A DNA stretch of 22,410 nt from Bacillota bacterium (GCA_023391835.1 JAEWAE010000041.1:1-22410), one strand, 5' to 3'; shown: positions 15,356 through 20,826, counted from the first letter of the stretch. The notes: generated by a model from the letters alone, not told the origin. A program made the numbers and translations.

Positions 15356-15381
15356 CCGCCCCGGGCGGCATTCCGTATAAT
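15352..15381 (+). promoter_or_regulatory. Promoter of the ferritin-like gene with a palindrome in its spacer
   Basis: TTGACC (15352-15357) and TATAAT (15376-15381) are 18 bp apart. Between and touching the -35 is a perfect palindrome, CCGCCC-C-GGGCGG (15356-15368). It could be an operator or the end signal of the upstream DUF5662 transcript; no U tract follows. Confidence 0.65.
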
Positions 15382-15430
15382 CCGGCCGAAACGGCAGAAA
15401 ATACGGGTGTACGCAAAGGAGGGCGAGAGC

Positions 15431-15745
15431 ATGGCACTACTGGGGAATCCTTTCATCGGCAACGTACCCCGTCAGATGACGGCCGACGAAGTGGCACAGG
15501 CACTGCGGGTGGATCTGGCCGGCGAGTTGGAGGCCATCGTCGGGTACGAAGCACATGCGGCCGCCACGGGCGACGAGCGGGTCAAAAAGGTGCTCTATCA
15601 TATTGCGGATGAGGAGCGCCAGCACGTGGGGGAGCTGCTGCAGCTGCTGGGGCTACTCAGCCCCAAGGATCTGGAACAGACACAGAAAGGGCAGCAGAGC
15701 ATCCAGCAGCAGGAGCAGCAGGATTTTCAGCCGCCGATGCAGTGA
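15431..15745 (+). CDS. Small ferritin-like diiron protein
   Basis: This 104-residue helical protein has two metal-ligand patterns: DLAGELEAIVGYEAHA (residues 28-43, with Glu32, Glu34, Glu40 and His42) and ADEERQHVGELLQLL (59-73, with Glu61, Glu62 and His65). This is the half-ferritin pattern of encapsulated-ferritin-like and rubrerythrin-related proteins, in which two chains complete one four-helix diiron site. The N-terminus MALLGNPFIGNVPRQMT is like that of clostridial proteins often labelled demethoxyubiquinone hydroxylase family. The tail (82-104) is Gln-rich. No encapsulin gene is nearby. AAAGGAGGG sits upstream of the ATG at 15431. Iron or peroxide handling is inferred. Confidence 0.8.
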   Translation: MALLGNPFIGNVPRQMTADEVAQALRVDLAGELEAIVGYEAHAAATGDERVKKVLYHIADEERQHVGELLQLLGLLSPKDLEQTQKGQQSIQQQEQQDFQPPMQ

Positions 15746-15808
15746 CAGAGTGCTGGGTGCCGCGGGCCTTCGGGCCGGCGGCGCTTCCCTTTCCGGGTGA
15801 AATATCCG

Positions 15809-15837
15809 TTGACACTCCCTCTACATTTTGCTATAAT
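15809..15837 (+). promoter_or_regulatory. Perfect consensus promoter of the tRNA-Ser locus
   Basis: TTGACA (15809-15814) and TATAAT (15832-15837) are exactly 17 bp apart. The truncated tRNA-Ser copy starts 21 bp downstream, the usual place for a tRNA gene, so this is the original tRNA-Ser promoter. The 63 bp before it hold no gene. Confidence 0.9.
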
Positions 15838-15857
15838 AGGGAAGCTGTCCATGATAA

Positions 15858-15899
15858 GGAGAGGTATCGAAGTGGTCATAACGGGGCTGACTCGAAATC
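15858..15899 (+). pseudogene. Truncated 5' half of tRNA-Ser(CGA)
   Basis: These 42 bases are identical to positions 1-42 of the complete tRNA-Ser (16059-16100). They begin exactly at the first tRNA nucleotide and end just past the anticodon loop. The sequence then diverges at once, so no variable arm, T arm or acceptor 3' strand can form. It sits under the consensus promoter where the original gene must have been. It is best read as an attachment-site remnant of recombination into the tRNA gene. Confidence 0.88.
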
Positions 15900-16058
15900 G
15901 CGTGTGGTCGGCGATGGGACAGGTTCGAAGAAGCCTGATTTCATGCGGGTTTGCGGCTTCGATTTTACAGCGGTTCTAATTTTCATCTTGCAGTTTTCTT
16001 GCAATTTTGCAATCAACTGAATATCGCCTTTTCGCCGAGCAATCGGTTGAAAATACAC
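15900..16058 (+). other. Intervening segment between the half tRNA and the complete tRNA
   Basis: This 159-bp stretch has no credible gene. Its right part is AT-rich and holds the left 20-bp arm repeat (15984-16003). I find no strong promoter for the complete tRNA; TTGCAA (15999-16004) has no good -10 partner. Read-through from the promoter at 15809-15837 may therefore be needed. It probably derives from a mobile element, or is what remains of one. Confidence 0.5.
15984..16003 (+). repeat. Left copy of a 20-bp inverted repeat, candidate integrase arm site
   Basis: CATCTTGCAGTTTTCTTGCA is repeated perfectly in inverse orientation at 16271-16290. Here it belongs to two tandem 11-bp units, CTTGCAGTTTT (15987-15997) and CTTGCAATTTT (15998-16008). 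Tandem short repeats on both sides of a tRNA core are what arm-type binding sites of tyrosine integrases look like. Confidence 0.65.
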
Positions 16059-16147
16059 GGAGAGGTATCGAAGTGGTCATAACGGGGCTGACTCGAAATC
16101 AGTTTGAGAGTAATCTCACGAGGGTTCGAATCCCTCCCTCTCCGCCA
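16059..16147 (+). tRNA. tRNA-Ser(CGA), CCA encoded
   Basis: This is an 89-base class II tRNA. The acceptor GGAGAGG pairs with CCTCTCC, followed by discriminator G and an encoded CCA. The anticodon arm is GCTGA-CTCGAAA-TCAGT with anticodon CGA (reads UCG). A long variable arm (TGAGAG/TCTCA) marks it as tRNA-Ser, and the T arm is GAGGG-TTCGAAT-CCCTC. It is structurally complete, is followed by a terminator, and probably serves as the integration site of the element carrying the integrase at 16336. Confidence 0.95.
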
Positions 16148-16152
16148 CATTT

Positions 16153-16194
16153 GTCCTAAAAGTTCTATTTTAGAGGGCTTTTAGGACTTTTTTA
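16153..16194 (+). terminator. Terminator of the tRNA-Ser transcript
   Basis: GTCCTAAAAG (16153-16162) pairs with CTTTTAGGAC (16178-16187) and is followed by TTTTTT. It lies six bases after the encoded CCA. Confidence 0.85.
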
Positions 16195-16270
16195 TACCTG
16201 TTTTCACATTGCTTTCCCCACTTTGGTGGAAATCGAGGCAAGCGGATTTGCGACTTTTCCAGGCTTTTTC

Positions 16271-16290
16271 TGCAAGAAAACTGCAAGATG
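16271..16290 (-). repeat. Right copy of the 20-bp inverted repeat, candidate integrase arm site
   Basis: The plus strand reads TGCAAGAAAACTGCAAGATG, the exact reverse complement of 15984-16003. It lies 45 bp beyond the integrase stop codon and 124 bp from the tRNA end. It is enclosed in a longer imperfect stem (GACTTTTCC with GGGAAAGTC). Confidence 0.65.
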
Positions 16291-16335
16291 GGAAAGTCTT
16301 CTGCGACATTGCGTGGGTTCGAACCTTCGGAGAGC

Positions 16336-17583
16336 TTATTCCGGTTTTTCGTCCTTGCCGTTCTCCGGATTATCCTCGTCTTCGGCCACCCCAAGCACTT
16401 CTTCAATCATATTGGCGCTGGCCAGCTTGCTGGAGCTGTCGATGTGCGAGTAGATGTTGGCGGTGGTTGCCATATCGGAATGCCCCAGCCAATCCTGAAT
16501 CATCTTCATGGGAATATTGTTTGCCAGCAGAAGCGAGGCGCAGCTGTGCCGTAAATCATGGAAGCGGATTTTCCGCAGCCCATTTTCTTTCAGAATGACT
16601 TGAAAATGACTGCTGACATACTGTGGGGTAATCAAGCCGCCCAAGGCGTCCACGCATATGTACTCCGAATATTTCTTGTCGTAAGCACCGCGCATGACCG
16701 TTCGCATTTCCTCCTGCCTCGCCTGCTCCGCCAAAAGCTCCTCCTCAATATGAGGAATCAGCGGCAGGGTGCGGTAGGAGGATTTTGTTTTCATCACGTC
16801 GTAGCCCTTGAGCACAACGCCGCTCTTGGTTTCCTCCTCCAGGATCTTGTGCCGGATGCTGACCGTTTTGGCGGTGAAATCCACCGCCGACCATTTCAGC
16901 CCAAGCACCTCGCTGCGTCGCAGGCCGTAGTAGGCTGCCAGCATGATGACCAAACGAATCGGATCTCCCTCGACGCAGTTCAGAAGCGATTTCAGCTCCT
17001 CGGCGTTGTAGTAGCTGCCAATGAACGGCACGGATTTGGGCCGGTCGGCCTGCAGGCAGGGATTTGTGGGGATGATGCGCCGCTTTACCGCCTGCTGGAA
17101 AGCCCGGTGCAGCATGGCGTGGTGGCGCTGTGCCGTCGTGCCCTTCAGCCCGTCGGAGCGAATGGTCGTGTAGTAGGCGTTGATTTCGTCGCCGGTGACC
17201 TCCTTTACCTTGAGCTTCATCGGCTTGAAAAAAGCTGTCATCCTGCCGTTGATCATCCTCTTGTAATTCAGGTAGGTGGAGCTTGAAATATTGGGCTTGT
17301 GCTGCTCCAGCCATTCCAGAAGATAATTTTCAACCAGCATGTTGGCGATCCGATTACGTTCCCGGTCCGCATGGGTCATATTCTCCTGCAGATACAAATC
17401 TCCGACGTTGTACTGATCCAATACCTCGGCGAGCCGGTGGTTGGCCTCCGTTTTCGTGCCGCGCTTGTCCTCCAGGTCAAGACTGACCCATCTTTGCTTG
17501 CGGACTCCATCTGTGTCATACAAATTTAATACGGCGTACCATTTCTGATTTTTCGTGGCCAAGCGGCCTGTAATTCGTTTCAT
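16336..17583 (-). CDS. int: Tyrosine-type site-specific integrase (Tn916/phage family)
   Basis: This 415-residue integrase would insert and excise its element at the adjacent tRNA-Ser. The N-terminal part (about 1-65, KRITGRLATKNQKWYAVLNL) resembles the AP2-like arm-DNA-binding domain. Residues about 75-170 are the SAM-like core-binding domain, and the catalytic domain follows. Catalytic residues are all present: Arg222 in YYGLRRSEVLGL, a Lys in MKTKSSYRTLPL (265-267), His342 and Arg345 in HDLRHSCASLL, His368 in WLGHSD, and Tyr378 in IYSHID. The ATG at 17583 has AAAGGAGAG upstream and overlaps the stop of the excisionase-like gene (ATGA). The gene points to its att site, as is usual for such elements. 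Confidence 0.95.
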   Translation of the reverse strand: MKRITGRLATKNQKWYAVLNLYDTDGVRKQRWVSLDLEDKRGTKTEANHRLAEVLDQYNVGDLYLQENMTHADRERNRIANMLVENYLLEWLEQHKPNISSSTYLNYKRMINGRMTAFFKPMKLKVKEVTGDEINAYYTTIRSDGLKGTTAQRHHAMLHRAFQQAVKRRIIPTNPCLQADRPKSVPFIGSYYNAEELKSLLNCVEGDPIRLVIMLAAYYGLRRSEVLGLKWSAVDFTAKTVSIRHKILEEETKSGVVLKGYDVMKTKSSYRTLPLIPHIEEELLAEQARQEEMRTVMRGAYDKKYSEYICVDALGGLITPQYVSSHFQVILKENGLRKIRFHDLRHSCASLLLANNIPMKMIQDWLGHSDMATTANIYSHIDSSSKLASANMIEEVLGVAEDEDNPENGKDEKPE

Positions 17584-17897
17584 TTCCGCTCTCCTTTCGC
17601 GTGATTTTCTCCGGTACTGCCGTCGGCAGTACACACAATACCACACTCGGACGGAGAAATCCAGGTGTCAAACGGTACAAACCCGCACGGGTTATTTTCG
17701 ACCAGAAACGCCGCAACGGACAGTTTGGGGACCAGTACCTTGTTAGTCACCCGGATGCTCCCCAGTCGGCCGCTCCGTGCCAAGCGATAGGTCTGATTGA
17801 TACCGATGCGCAGCAATTTGGCGGCTTCCGGAACCGTGAGGACCTCCGGCTCATCCCTGAACATGGAGAGATACACCCGCTCGGAAACGGCAATCAT
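17580..17897 (-). CDS. Excisionase-like helix-turn-helix protein
   Basis: This 105-residue protein has a MerR/excisionase-type DNA-binding domain at residues about 18-65 (VLTVPEAAKLLRIG, then NQTYRLARSGRLGSIRV, then LVPKLSVAAFL). It is the pattern of small recombination directionality factors. Its C-terminal part is unremarkable. It overlaps the integrase start (ATGA) and the upstream recombinase-like gene (ATGA), so the three are translationally coupled. A well-spaced GGGAGGG precedes the ATG at 17897. A role in excising the element with the integrase is inferred from domain and position; it could also be a repressor. Confidence 0.8.
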   Translation of the reverse strand: MIAVSERVYLSMFRDEPEVLTVPEAAKLLRIGINQTYRLARSGRLGSIRVTNKVLVPKLSVAAFLVENNPCGFVPFDTWISPSECGIVCTADGSTGENHAKGERK

Positions 17898-18226
17898 ATC
17901 AAACCCTCCCCCGCGGAAATATGTCCTTCCAAGGGAGAAAAGACTTCAATTCCAAAGCTTTGAAATTCATGCACCCGGGCAAGCGCATGACGGCGGTCAC
18001 GATGAATATAGAATAGGCTGGTGACAAGGAGAGCATCAAAACGTTTCACGTCGGCATCCTGTTTCAGCTTCTCCAATTCCGTATTCTGATCAAGATCAAC
18101 GCTTACTCCGGTAACTTGATATCCCAACTGTTCCGCAAAATCATAAAGTTGTTTTTCCTGCTTTTTCAGTACGCCGTTGCGATCCTCCGGCGCGTCTATA
18201 CGGCAATAAAGCCATGCTCGTTTCAT
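17894..18226 (-). CDS. Serine-recombinase-like protein lacking the catalytic serine
   Basis: This 110-residue protein covers only the resolvase N-terminal fold: WLYCRIDAPED at residues 5-15, KKQEKQLYDFAEQLGYQV, and FDALLVTSLFYIHRDRRHA near 64-82. In active resolvases the first motif is YCRVS. Here Arg9 is kept, but the nucleophile position is Asp11, so DNA cleavage is not expected. There is no C-terminal DNA-binding or zinc domain. The complete, well-translated frame (AGGGAGGAG four bases before ATG 18226, coupled to the downstream excisionase) argues against simple decay. It may be a structural or regulatory relative. Its first 86 bases overlap the end of the mazF-like gene. Confidence 0.75.
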   Translation of the reverse strand: MKRAWLYCRIDAPEDRNGVLKKQEKQLYDFAEQLGYQVTGVSVDLDQNTELEKLKQDADVKRFDALLVTSLFYIHRDRRHALARVHEFQSFGIEVFSPLEGHISAGEGLI

Positions 18227-18599
18227 ACTGCTCCTCCCTTATCTCAGCTTGTTTGATAAAAAGGCCCAGGCTGACGCCCAGGGCCTTGTCAACATTCCGA
18301 AGGCACTCGCTGCCAACATGCCCCAGATACGCGCGCAGACGGGAGCGGTCAATGGTGCGAATTTGCTCCAGCATTACGACTGAATTCTGCCGGAGTCCGA
18401 TTTGCTCTCCCGTCAACGGTACGTGGGTAGGCAAAGGATTCTTTTCCATGCGGCTGGTGATGGCTGCAACGATTACGGTGGGGCTGTATCGGTTGCCAAT
18501 GTCATTCTGAATAATCAGGGTGGGGCGGATGCCGCCCTGCTCACAGCCCACTATCGGCGTCAAATCCGCATAGAAAATATCGCCTCTGCTCATATTCAT
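18141..18599 (-). CDS. MazF/PemK-family endoribonuclease toxin, C-terminally extended
   Basis: This 152-residue protein has a complete MazF core: MSRGDIFYADLTPIVG, EQGGIRPTLIIQND, YSPTVIVAAITSR, PLPTHVPL, SVVMLEQIRTIDRSRL and DKALGVSLGL. MazF proteins cut mRNA at short sequences and are normally held by a MazE antitoxin. No MazE-like frame is visible upstream. The family core ends near residue 115; about 35 basic and polar residues follow, read through the start of the next gene in another frame (86-bp overlap). The ATG at 18599 has GGAGGTG six bases upstream. It opens the operon leading to the integrase and may act in element maintenance, or purely in regulation. Confidence 0.88.
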   Translation of the reverse strand: MNMSRGDIFYADLTPIVGCEQGGIRPTLIIQNDIGNRYSPTVIVAAITSRMEKNPLPTHVPLTGEQIGLRQNSVVMLEQIRTIDRSRLRAYLGHVGSECLRNVDKALGVSLGLFIKQAEIREEQYETSMALLPYRRAGGSQRRTEKAGKTTL

Positions 18600-18629
18600 G
18601 CCGAGCACCTCCGCCACTGTATGTAACAA

Positions 18630-18657
18630 GGGACAGCCATTTTGACATGGCTGTCCC
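18630..18657 (-). terminator. Strong hairpin in front of the mazF-like gene
   Basis: GGGACAGCCAT (18630-18640) pairs perfectly with ATGGCTGTCCC (18647-18657) around six bases. On the minus strand it is followed by TTGTTA and then by the mazF ribosome binding site. It may be a weak terminator or attenuator between the upstream region and the integrase operon. Confidence 0.5.
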
Positions 18658-18680
18658 TCAAATCTATATAAGCTTGTTCT

Positions 18681-19016
18681 TCATTTTATCGATTGAATGC
18701 TTCTATTCGGCACTGCTTCCCGAAGCGTGGGCGGCACAGCATAAACGGTTTGCCAGTTAAGCAAACGCCATAGGAATTTCACCTCTCCCAGGATCTCTGC
18801 GAGCCGTCCCCATTGCTTGAGTCTGTGGCTGGACGGAAGTAGCGTTAGCACTGTCCGTTTCATTGCGAAACAGCCCACCACAGGCTGTTTTATGACCGGG
18901 CCTTGCCGCTCGTCGCCTTCGATGCCATCGGTTCGACGGATGTCTGTCACCCATCCGCAAGTAGTCTTGGCGCACCCGTCATTGTCGCTGCCGCTCATCA
19001 CGGCCGGACAGATCAT
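18681..19016 (-). CDS. Doubtful 111-codon reading frame in a region otherwise without a gene
   Basis: The stretch 18,660-19,118 lies between the sigma-like gene and the mazF hairpin. On the minus strand it holds one open frame of 111 codons, with the C-terminal part NWQTVYAVPPTLREAVPNRS. There is no ribosome binding site before the ATG at 19016, the composition is unlike the neighbouring proteins, and I recognise no domain. A short inverted repeat (ACAGCC/GGCTGT, 18870-18888) lies inside. The stretch may be untranslated RNA or a decayed gene instead. Confidence 0.25.
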   Translation of the reverse strand: MICPAVMSGSDNDGCAKTTCGWVTDIRRTDGIEGDERQGPVIKQPVVGCFAMKRTVLTLLPSSHRLKQWGRLAEILGEVKFLWRLLNWQTVYAVPPTLREAVPNRSIQSIK

Positions 19017-19067
19017 GTATTTATGCTGCCGGATATGAAATTTTCAATGAGCAACGAGGGAATAGAA

Positions 19068-19104
19068 AACCCCCTCACTTACTTACCCGTTGAGCGAGGG
19101 GGTT
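19068..19104 (-). terminator. Terminator of the sigma-like gene
   Basis: AACCCCCTC (19068-19076) pairs with GAGGGGGTT (19096-19104). On the minus strand the stem is followed by TTCTATT, and it begins about 15 bases after the sigma-like gene's stop codon. Confidence 0.75.
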
Positions 19105-19118
19105 GCACGAAAAAATTT

Positions 19119-19568
19119 TTAATTTTCCATCAGCTTTTTCAATTTCCCAAGAATTTTTATCTTTCTGTCATGGATAGTCATAAAATGAACGCCTGTTTCT
19201 GCGGACAGTTGTCGTTCACTTTTATCTTTAAAAAACAGCTCGGTGATCAACTCCTGTTCCTCTGTGCTGAGCAGCTTGAGACAGGTCAGCATTTTTTCGA
19301 TCATCACGGCTTTAATAACGGCATCGTCCACACCCACGCCAGCGGCGGCAAACTGCCTGTTTCCTTCCAGCAGCCGCTCGTAGGAGTCTTCCCAGCTGGG
19401 GAGATATGTAGCAGCGCCGTTCACAGGATTGATTCGGCATCGCTCAACCTTGATGTCATACTGCAGGTATTCCATCTGCCGATCGCTCTTCTCCAAGACC
19501 TCAATGATTTCTTCGCTCAAATCGGGATACTTTTCTCGATAATTTGTTCTCTTCTGATACTTTTTCAT
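19119..19568 (-). CDS. Sigma-70 region-4-like protein of a mobile element
   Basis: This 149-residue protein has a charged helical N-terminal half (MKKYQKRTNYREKYPDLSEE, then EVLEKSDRQMEYLQYDIKVE). Its C-terminal helix-turn-helix (about residues 98-147, LLSTEEQELITELFF, SERQLSAETGVHFMTIHDRK) resembles sigma factor region 4. Region 2, needed for -10 recognition, is not apparent, so it is not a complete sigma factor. Proteins of this type are common in clostridial conjugative and integrative elements, where they probably act as transcription regulators. The ATG at 19568 has GGAGG nine bases upstream. It is transcribed separately, between its own terminator and the one at 19722-19764. Confidence 0.8.
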   Translation of the reverse strand: MKKYQKRTNYREKYPDLSEEIIEVLEKSDRQMEYLQYDIKVERCRINPVNGAATYLPSWEDSYERLLEGNRQFAAAGVGVDDAVIKAVMIEKMLTCLKLLSTEEQELITELFFKDKSERQLSAETGVHFMTIHDRKIKILGKLKKLMEN

Positions 19569-19721
19569 AAGGCTTGTCCTCCATTTCGTGATTGTTGAAA
19601 TCCGGAAATGAAGAACAGGCGGAGAACGACAGCAAAGGCATTTTTTGTTATTTCCCAAGCGCATCCAGTGAAATGCAAATGAGATACAGTTGTGTCGAAA
19701 TTGTAAGAAAAAAGTCGAATA

Positions 19722-19764
19722 AAAAAAGTCAGCAGTTTGCATAGTACAAACTGCTGACTTTTTT
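19722..19764 (-). terminator. Long perfect terminator hairpin after the riboswitch transcript
   Basis: An 18-bp perfect stem (19722-19739 with 19747-19764, core GTCAGCAGTTTG) has a seven-base loop and is flanked by A and T tracts. It works on both strands; on the minus strand it ends the riboswitch and tiny-ORF transcript. Confidence 0.9.
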
Positions 19765-19803
19765 AGACTTTTATATAGTTGGATTTCTCTGAGAGCGAGG
19801 TCT

Positions 19804-19842
19804 TTAGTTCAACCCCCGCACTCGATCCGTGCATCTTTTCAT
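19804..19842 (-). CDS. Tiny ORF (12 codons plus stop) under riboswitch control
   Basis: After a good ribosome binding site (AGGAGG, minus strand 19858..19853, ten bases before the ATG) the frame reads MKRCTDRVRGLN and stops. One added base near 19804 would let it run on as KTSLSEKSNYIKV. It would then stop at 19765..19763, at the very base of the following terminator, giving about 26 residues. This suggests a real small-protein gene carrying a one-base deletion, or a leader peptide. It lies between two terminators downstream of the cyclic di-GMP riboswitch and has no other partner gene. No function can be assigned. Confidence 0.4.
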   Translation of the reverse strand: MKRCTDRVRGLN

Positions 19843-19932
19843 TTGTGAAGCTCCTCCTATAGCCGCAAGCAAAAGGAGACAGAAGCCCACAGTATCAAAA
19901 AGCACGCATACACATACACGTCGTAAAAGAGC

Positions 19933-19962
19933 AAAAGCCCACCCATGGATGGGCAGGCTTTT
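19933..19962 (-). terminator. Riboswitch expression-platform terminator
   Basis: AAAAGCC (19933-19939) pairs with GGCTTTT (19956-19962). A second stem, CCCA with TGGG, lies inside past a two-by-two internal loop. On the minus strand it is followed by GCTCTTTT. It begins about five bases after the aptamer, the usual place for a ligand-controlled terminator. Confidence 0.8.
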
Positions 19963-19966
19963 GTTA

Positions 19967-20061
19967 CGGCAATCGGCAGCCAGGCTGTCATAGCGCTTTA
20001 ACCAGCACCTTAGATCCTATGGCTTTGCGTCTCTGCCTTTTGGCAGATTTGCTCTTGGCAT
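19967..20061 (-). ncRNA. Cyclic di-GMP-I (GEMM) riboswitch
   Basis: The minus strand shows the class I aptamer pattern in order. GCAAA comes first, followed by a CTGCC-AAAA-GGCAG hairpin. Next is the highly conserved GACGCAAAGCC, then ATAGGATCTA, and a second hairpin region. The aptamer closes with CTATGACAGCCTGGCTGCCG. These match the ligand-binding core (GACGCAAAGCC and the GCAGCC-GG-TGCCG segment) of known c-di-GMP-I riboswitches. An intrinsic terminator follows immediately, so control is probably transcriptional; whether ligand turns it on or off cannot be told. A weak TAAAAT lies upstream, but no clear promoter. Confidence 0.9.
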
Positions 20062-20265
20062 ATTTTATTTTTGATAAACGAAAGGACTATTTTACTGTGA
20101 CTGGATATAATGAGCCAGGCGGCCTTTACTCAGACGTTTCAGGCTGTAGTTCATTTTGCAGTAGTACATGGATGCTGAAAAGTACAAGCATTTGCCGCTC
20201 CAGTTACCGGATCTTGAAAAGAGGGTCGCTGTATCTTTTTACCTCGTATTAATTGAGACGTGTGA
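20062..20265 (-). other. Region upstream of the riboswitch with a possible gene remnant
   Basis: These 204 bp hold no confident gene. On the minus strand an open frame of 48 codons runs toward 20092 and ends with MNYSLKRLSKGRLAHYIQSQ. It has no ribosome binding site before either ATG (20169 or 20154) and starts right after an in-frame stop. It may be the 3' remnant of a lost gene. Competing short plus-strand frames also exist. No promoter for the riboswitch is convincing. Confidence 0.25.
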
Positions 20266-20826
20266 TCATTTCAGCTTTCTGCCCATATCTTCGGCGGATT
20301 TCAGAACATCCCGCTGGTTGAGAACATCATCTTTGCCTAATACATTGCCAACGATAATGTTACCGGAGTTTTTCATCTGAAATGCGTCTTCGAAAAGCCG
20401 ATTCAGATATTCCGTAACATTGTTGAAGGCCCCCACGGGCGCGCCGCTGCAGGTGACTGTGATATACCTTTTCCCCGGCAAGCATCTCGCGGTGTGGTTG
20501 GACTGAACATAAAACGCGAACAGCCTGTCAATAAAATTCTTCGCAGTCCCGCTCAGGTGCATCATGTAGACCGGCGTTCCCAAAACGATGCAGTCCGCAT
20601 CCGCGACCTTCGGCAAAAGAGCCGTCACCCGGTCGTCAACCGCGCAGTATTCCACTTTTCCTGCCTGACATGAACCGCAGGACCGGCATCCCTTGTTGTC
20701 GAGTTCCGACAAATTGCAGATTTCGACCGAATGCCCGCTCTCTTTCATACCCGCGCAAAGCGCGCTGACTACTTTTGCAGTGTTTCCGTCCGTTCTTGAG
20801 CTGCCTACAAAAGCCATTACTTTCAT
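20266..20826 (-). CDS. Iron-sulfur-flavoprotein-type NAD(P)H:FMN oxidoreductase
   Basis: This 186-residue flavodoxin-fold protein begins with the FMN phosphate loop GSSRTDGNTAKVV (residues 8-20). It has a compact cysteine motif, Cys47-x2-Cys50-x2-Cys53-x7-Cys61, as in the iron-sulfur flavoproteins (ISF), which bind a [4Fe-4S] cluster. The flavin-binding VLGTPVYMMHLSGTAKNFIDR follows, then the glycine-rich TCSGAPVGAFNN. Such proteins pass electrons to small oxidants or quinones. The ATG at 20826 was chosen because GGAGG lies eight bases upstream. It is 54 bp downstream of the SDR gene, probably in the same transcript controlled by the TetR-type regulator. Confidence 0.87.
   Translation of the reverse strand: MKVMAFVGSSRTDGNTAKVVSALCAGMKESGHSVEICNLSELDNKGCRSCGSCQAGKVEYCAVDDRVTALLPKVADADCIVLGTPVYMMHLSGTAKNFIDRLFAFYVQSNHTARCLPGKRYITVTCSGAPVGAFNNVTEYLNRLFEDAFQMKNSGNIIVGNVLGKDDVLNQRDVLKSAEDMGRKLK

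Noticed and set aside
16310..16332. GTGGGTTCGAACC sequence resembling a tRNA T arm near the integrase end
   Set aside because: The flanking bases do not form a five-pair T stem and there is no matching acceptor or CCA, so it does not qualify as an attR tRNA fragment.
18600..18720. Search for a MazE-type antitoxin upstream of the mazF-like gene
   Set aside because: Only very short frames (such as MKNKLI) and a hairpin are present; nothing resembles an antitoxin.
20019..20252. 77-codon plus-strand frame over the riboswitch and upstream region
   Set aside because: It is antisense to the well-matched c-di-GMP aptamer and has no ribosome binding site.
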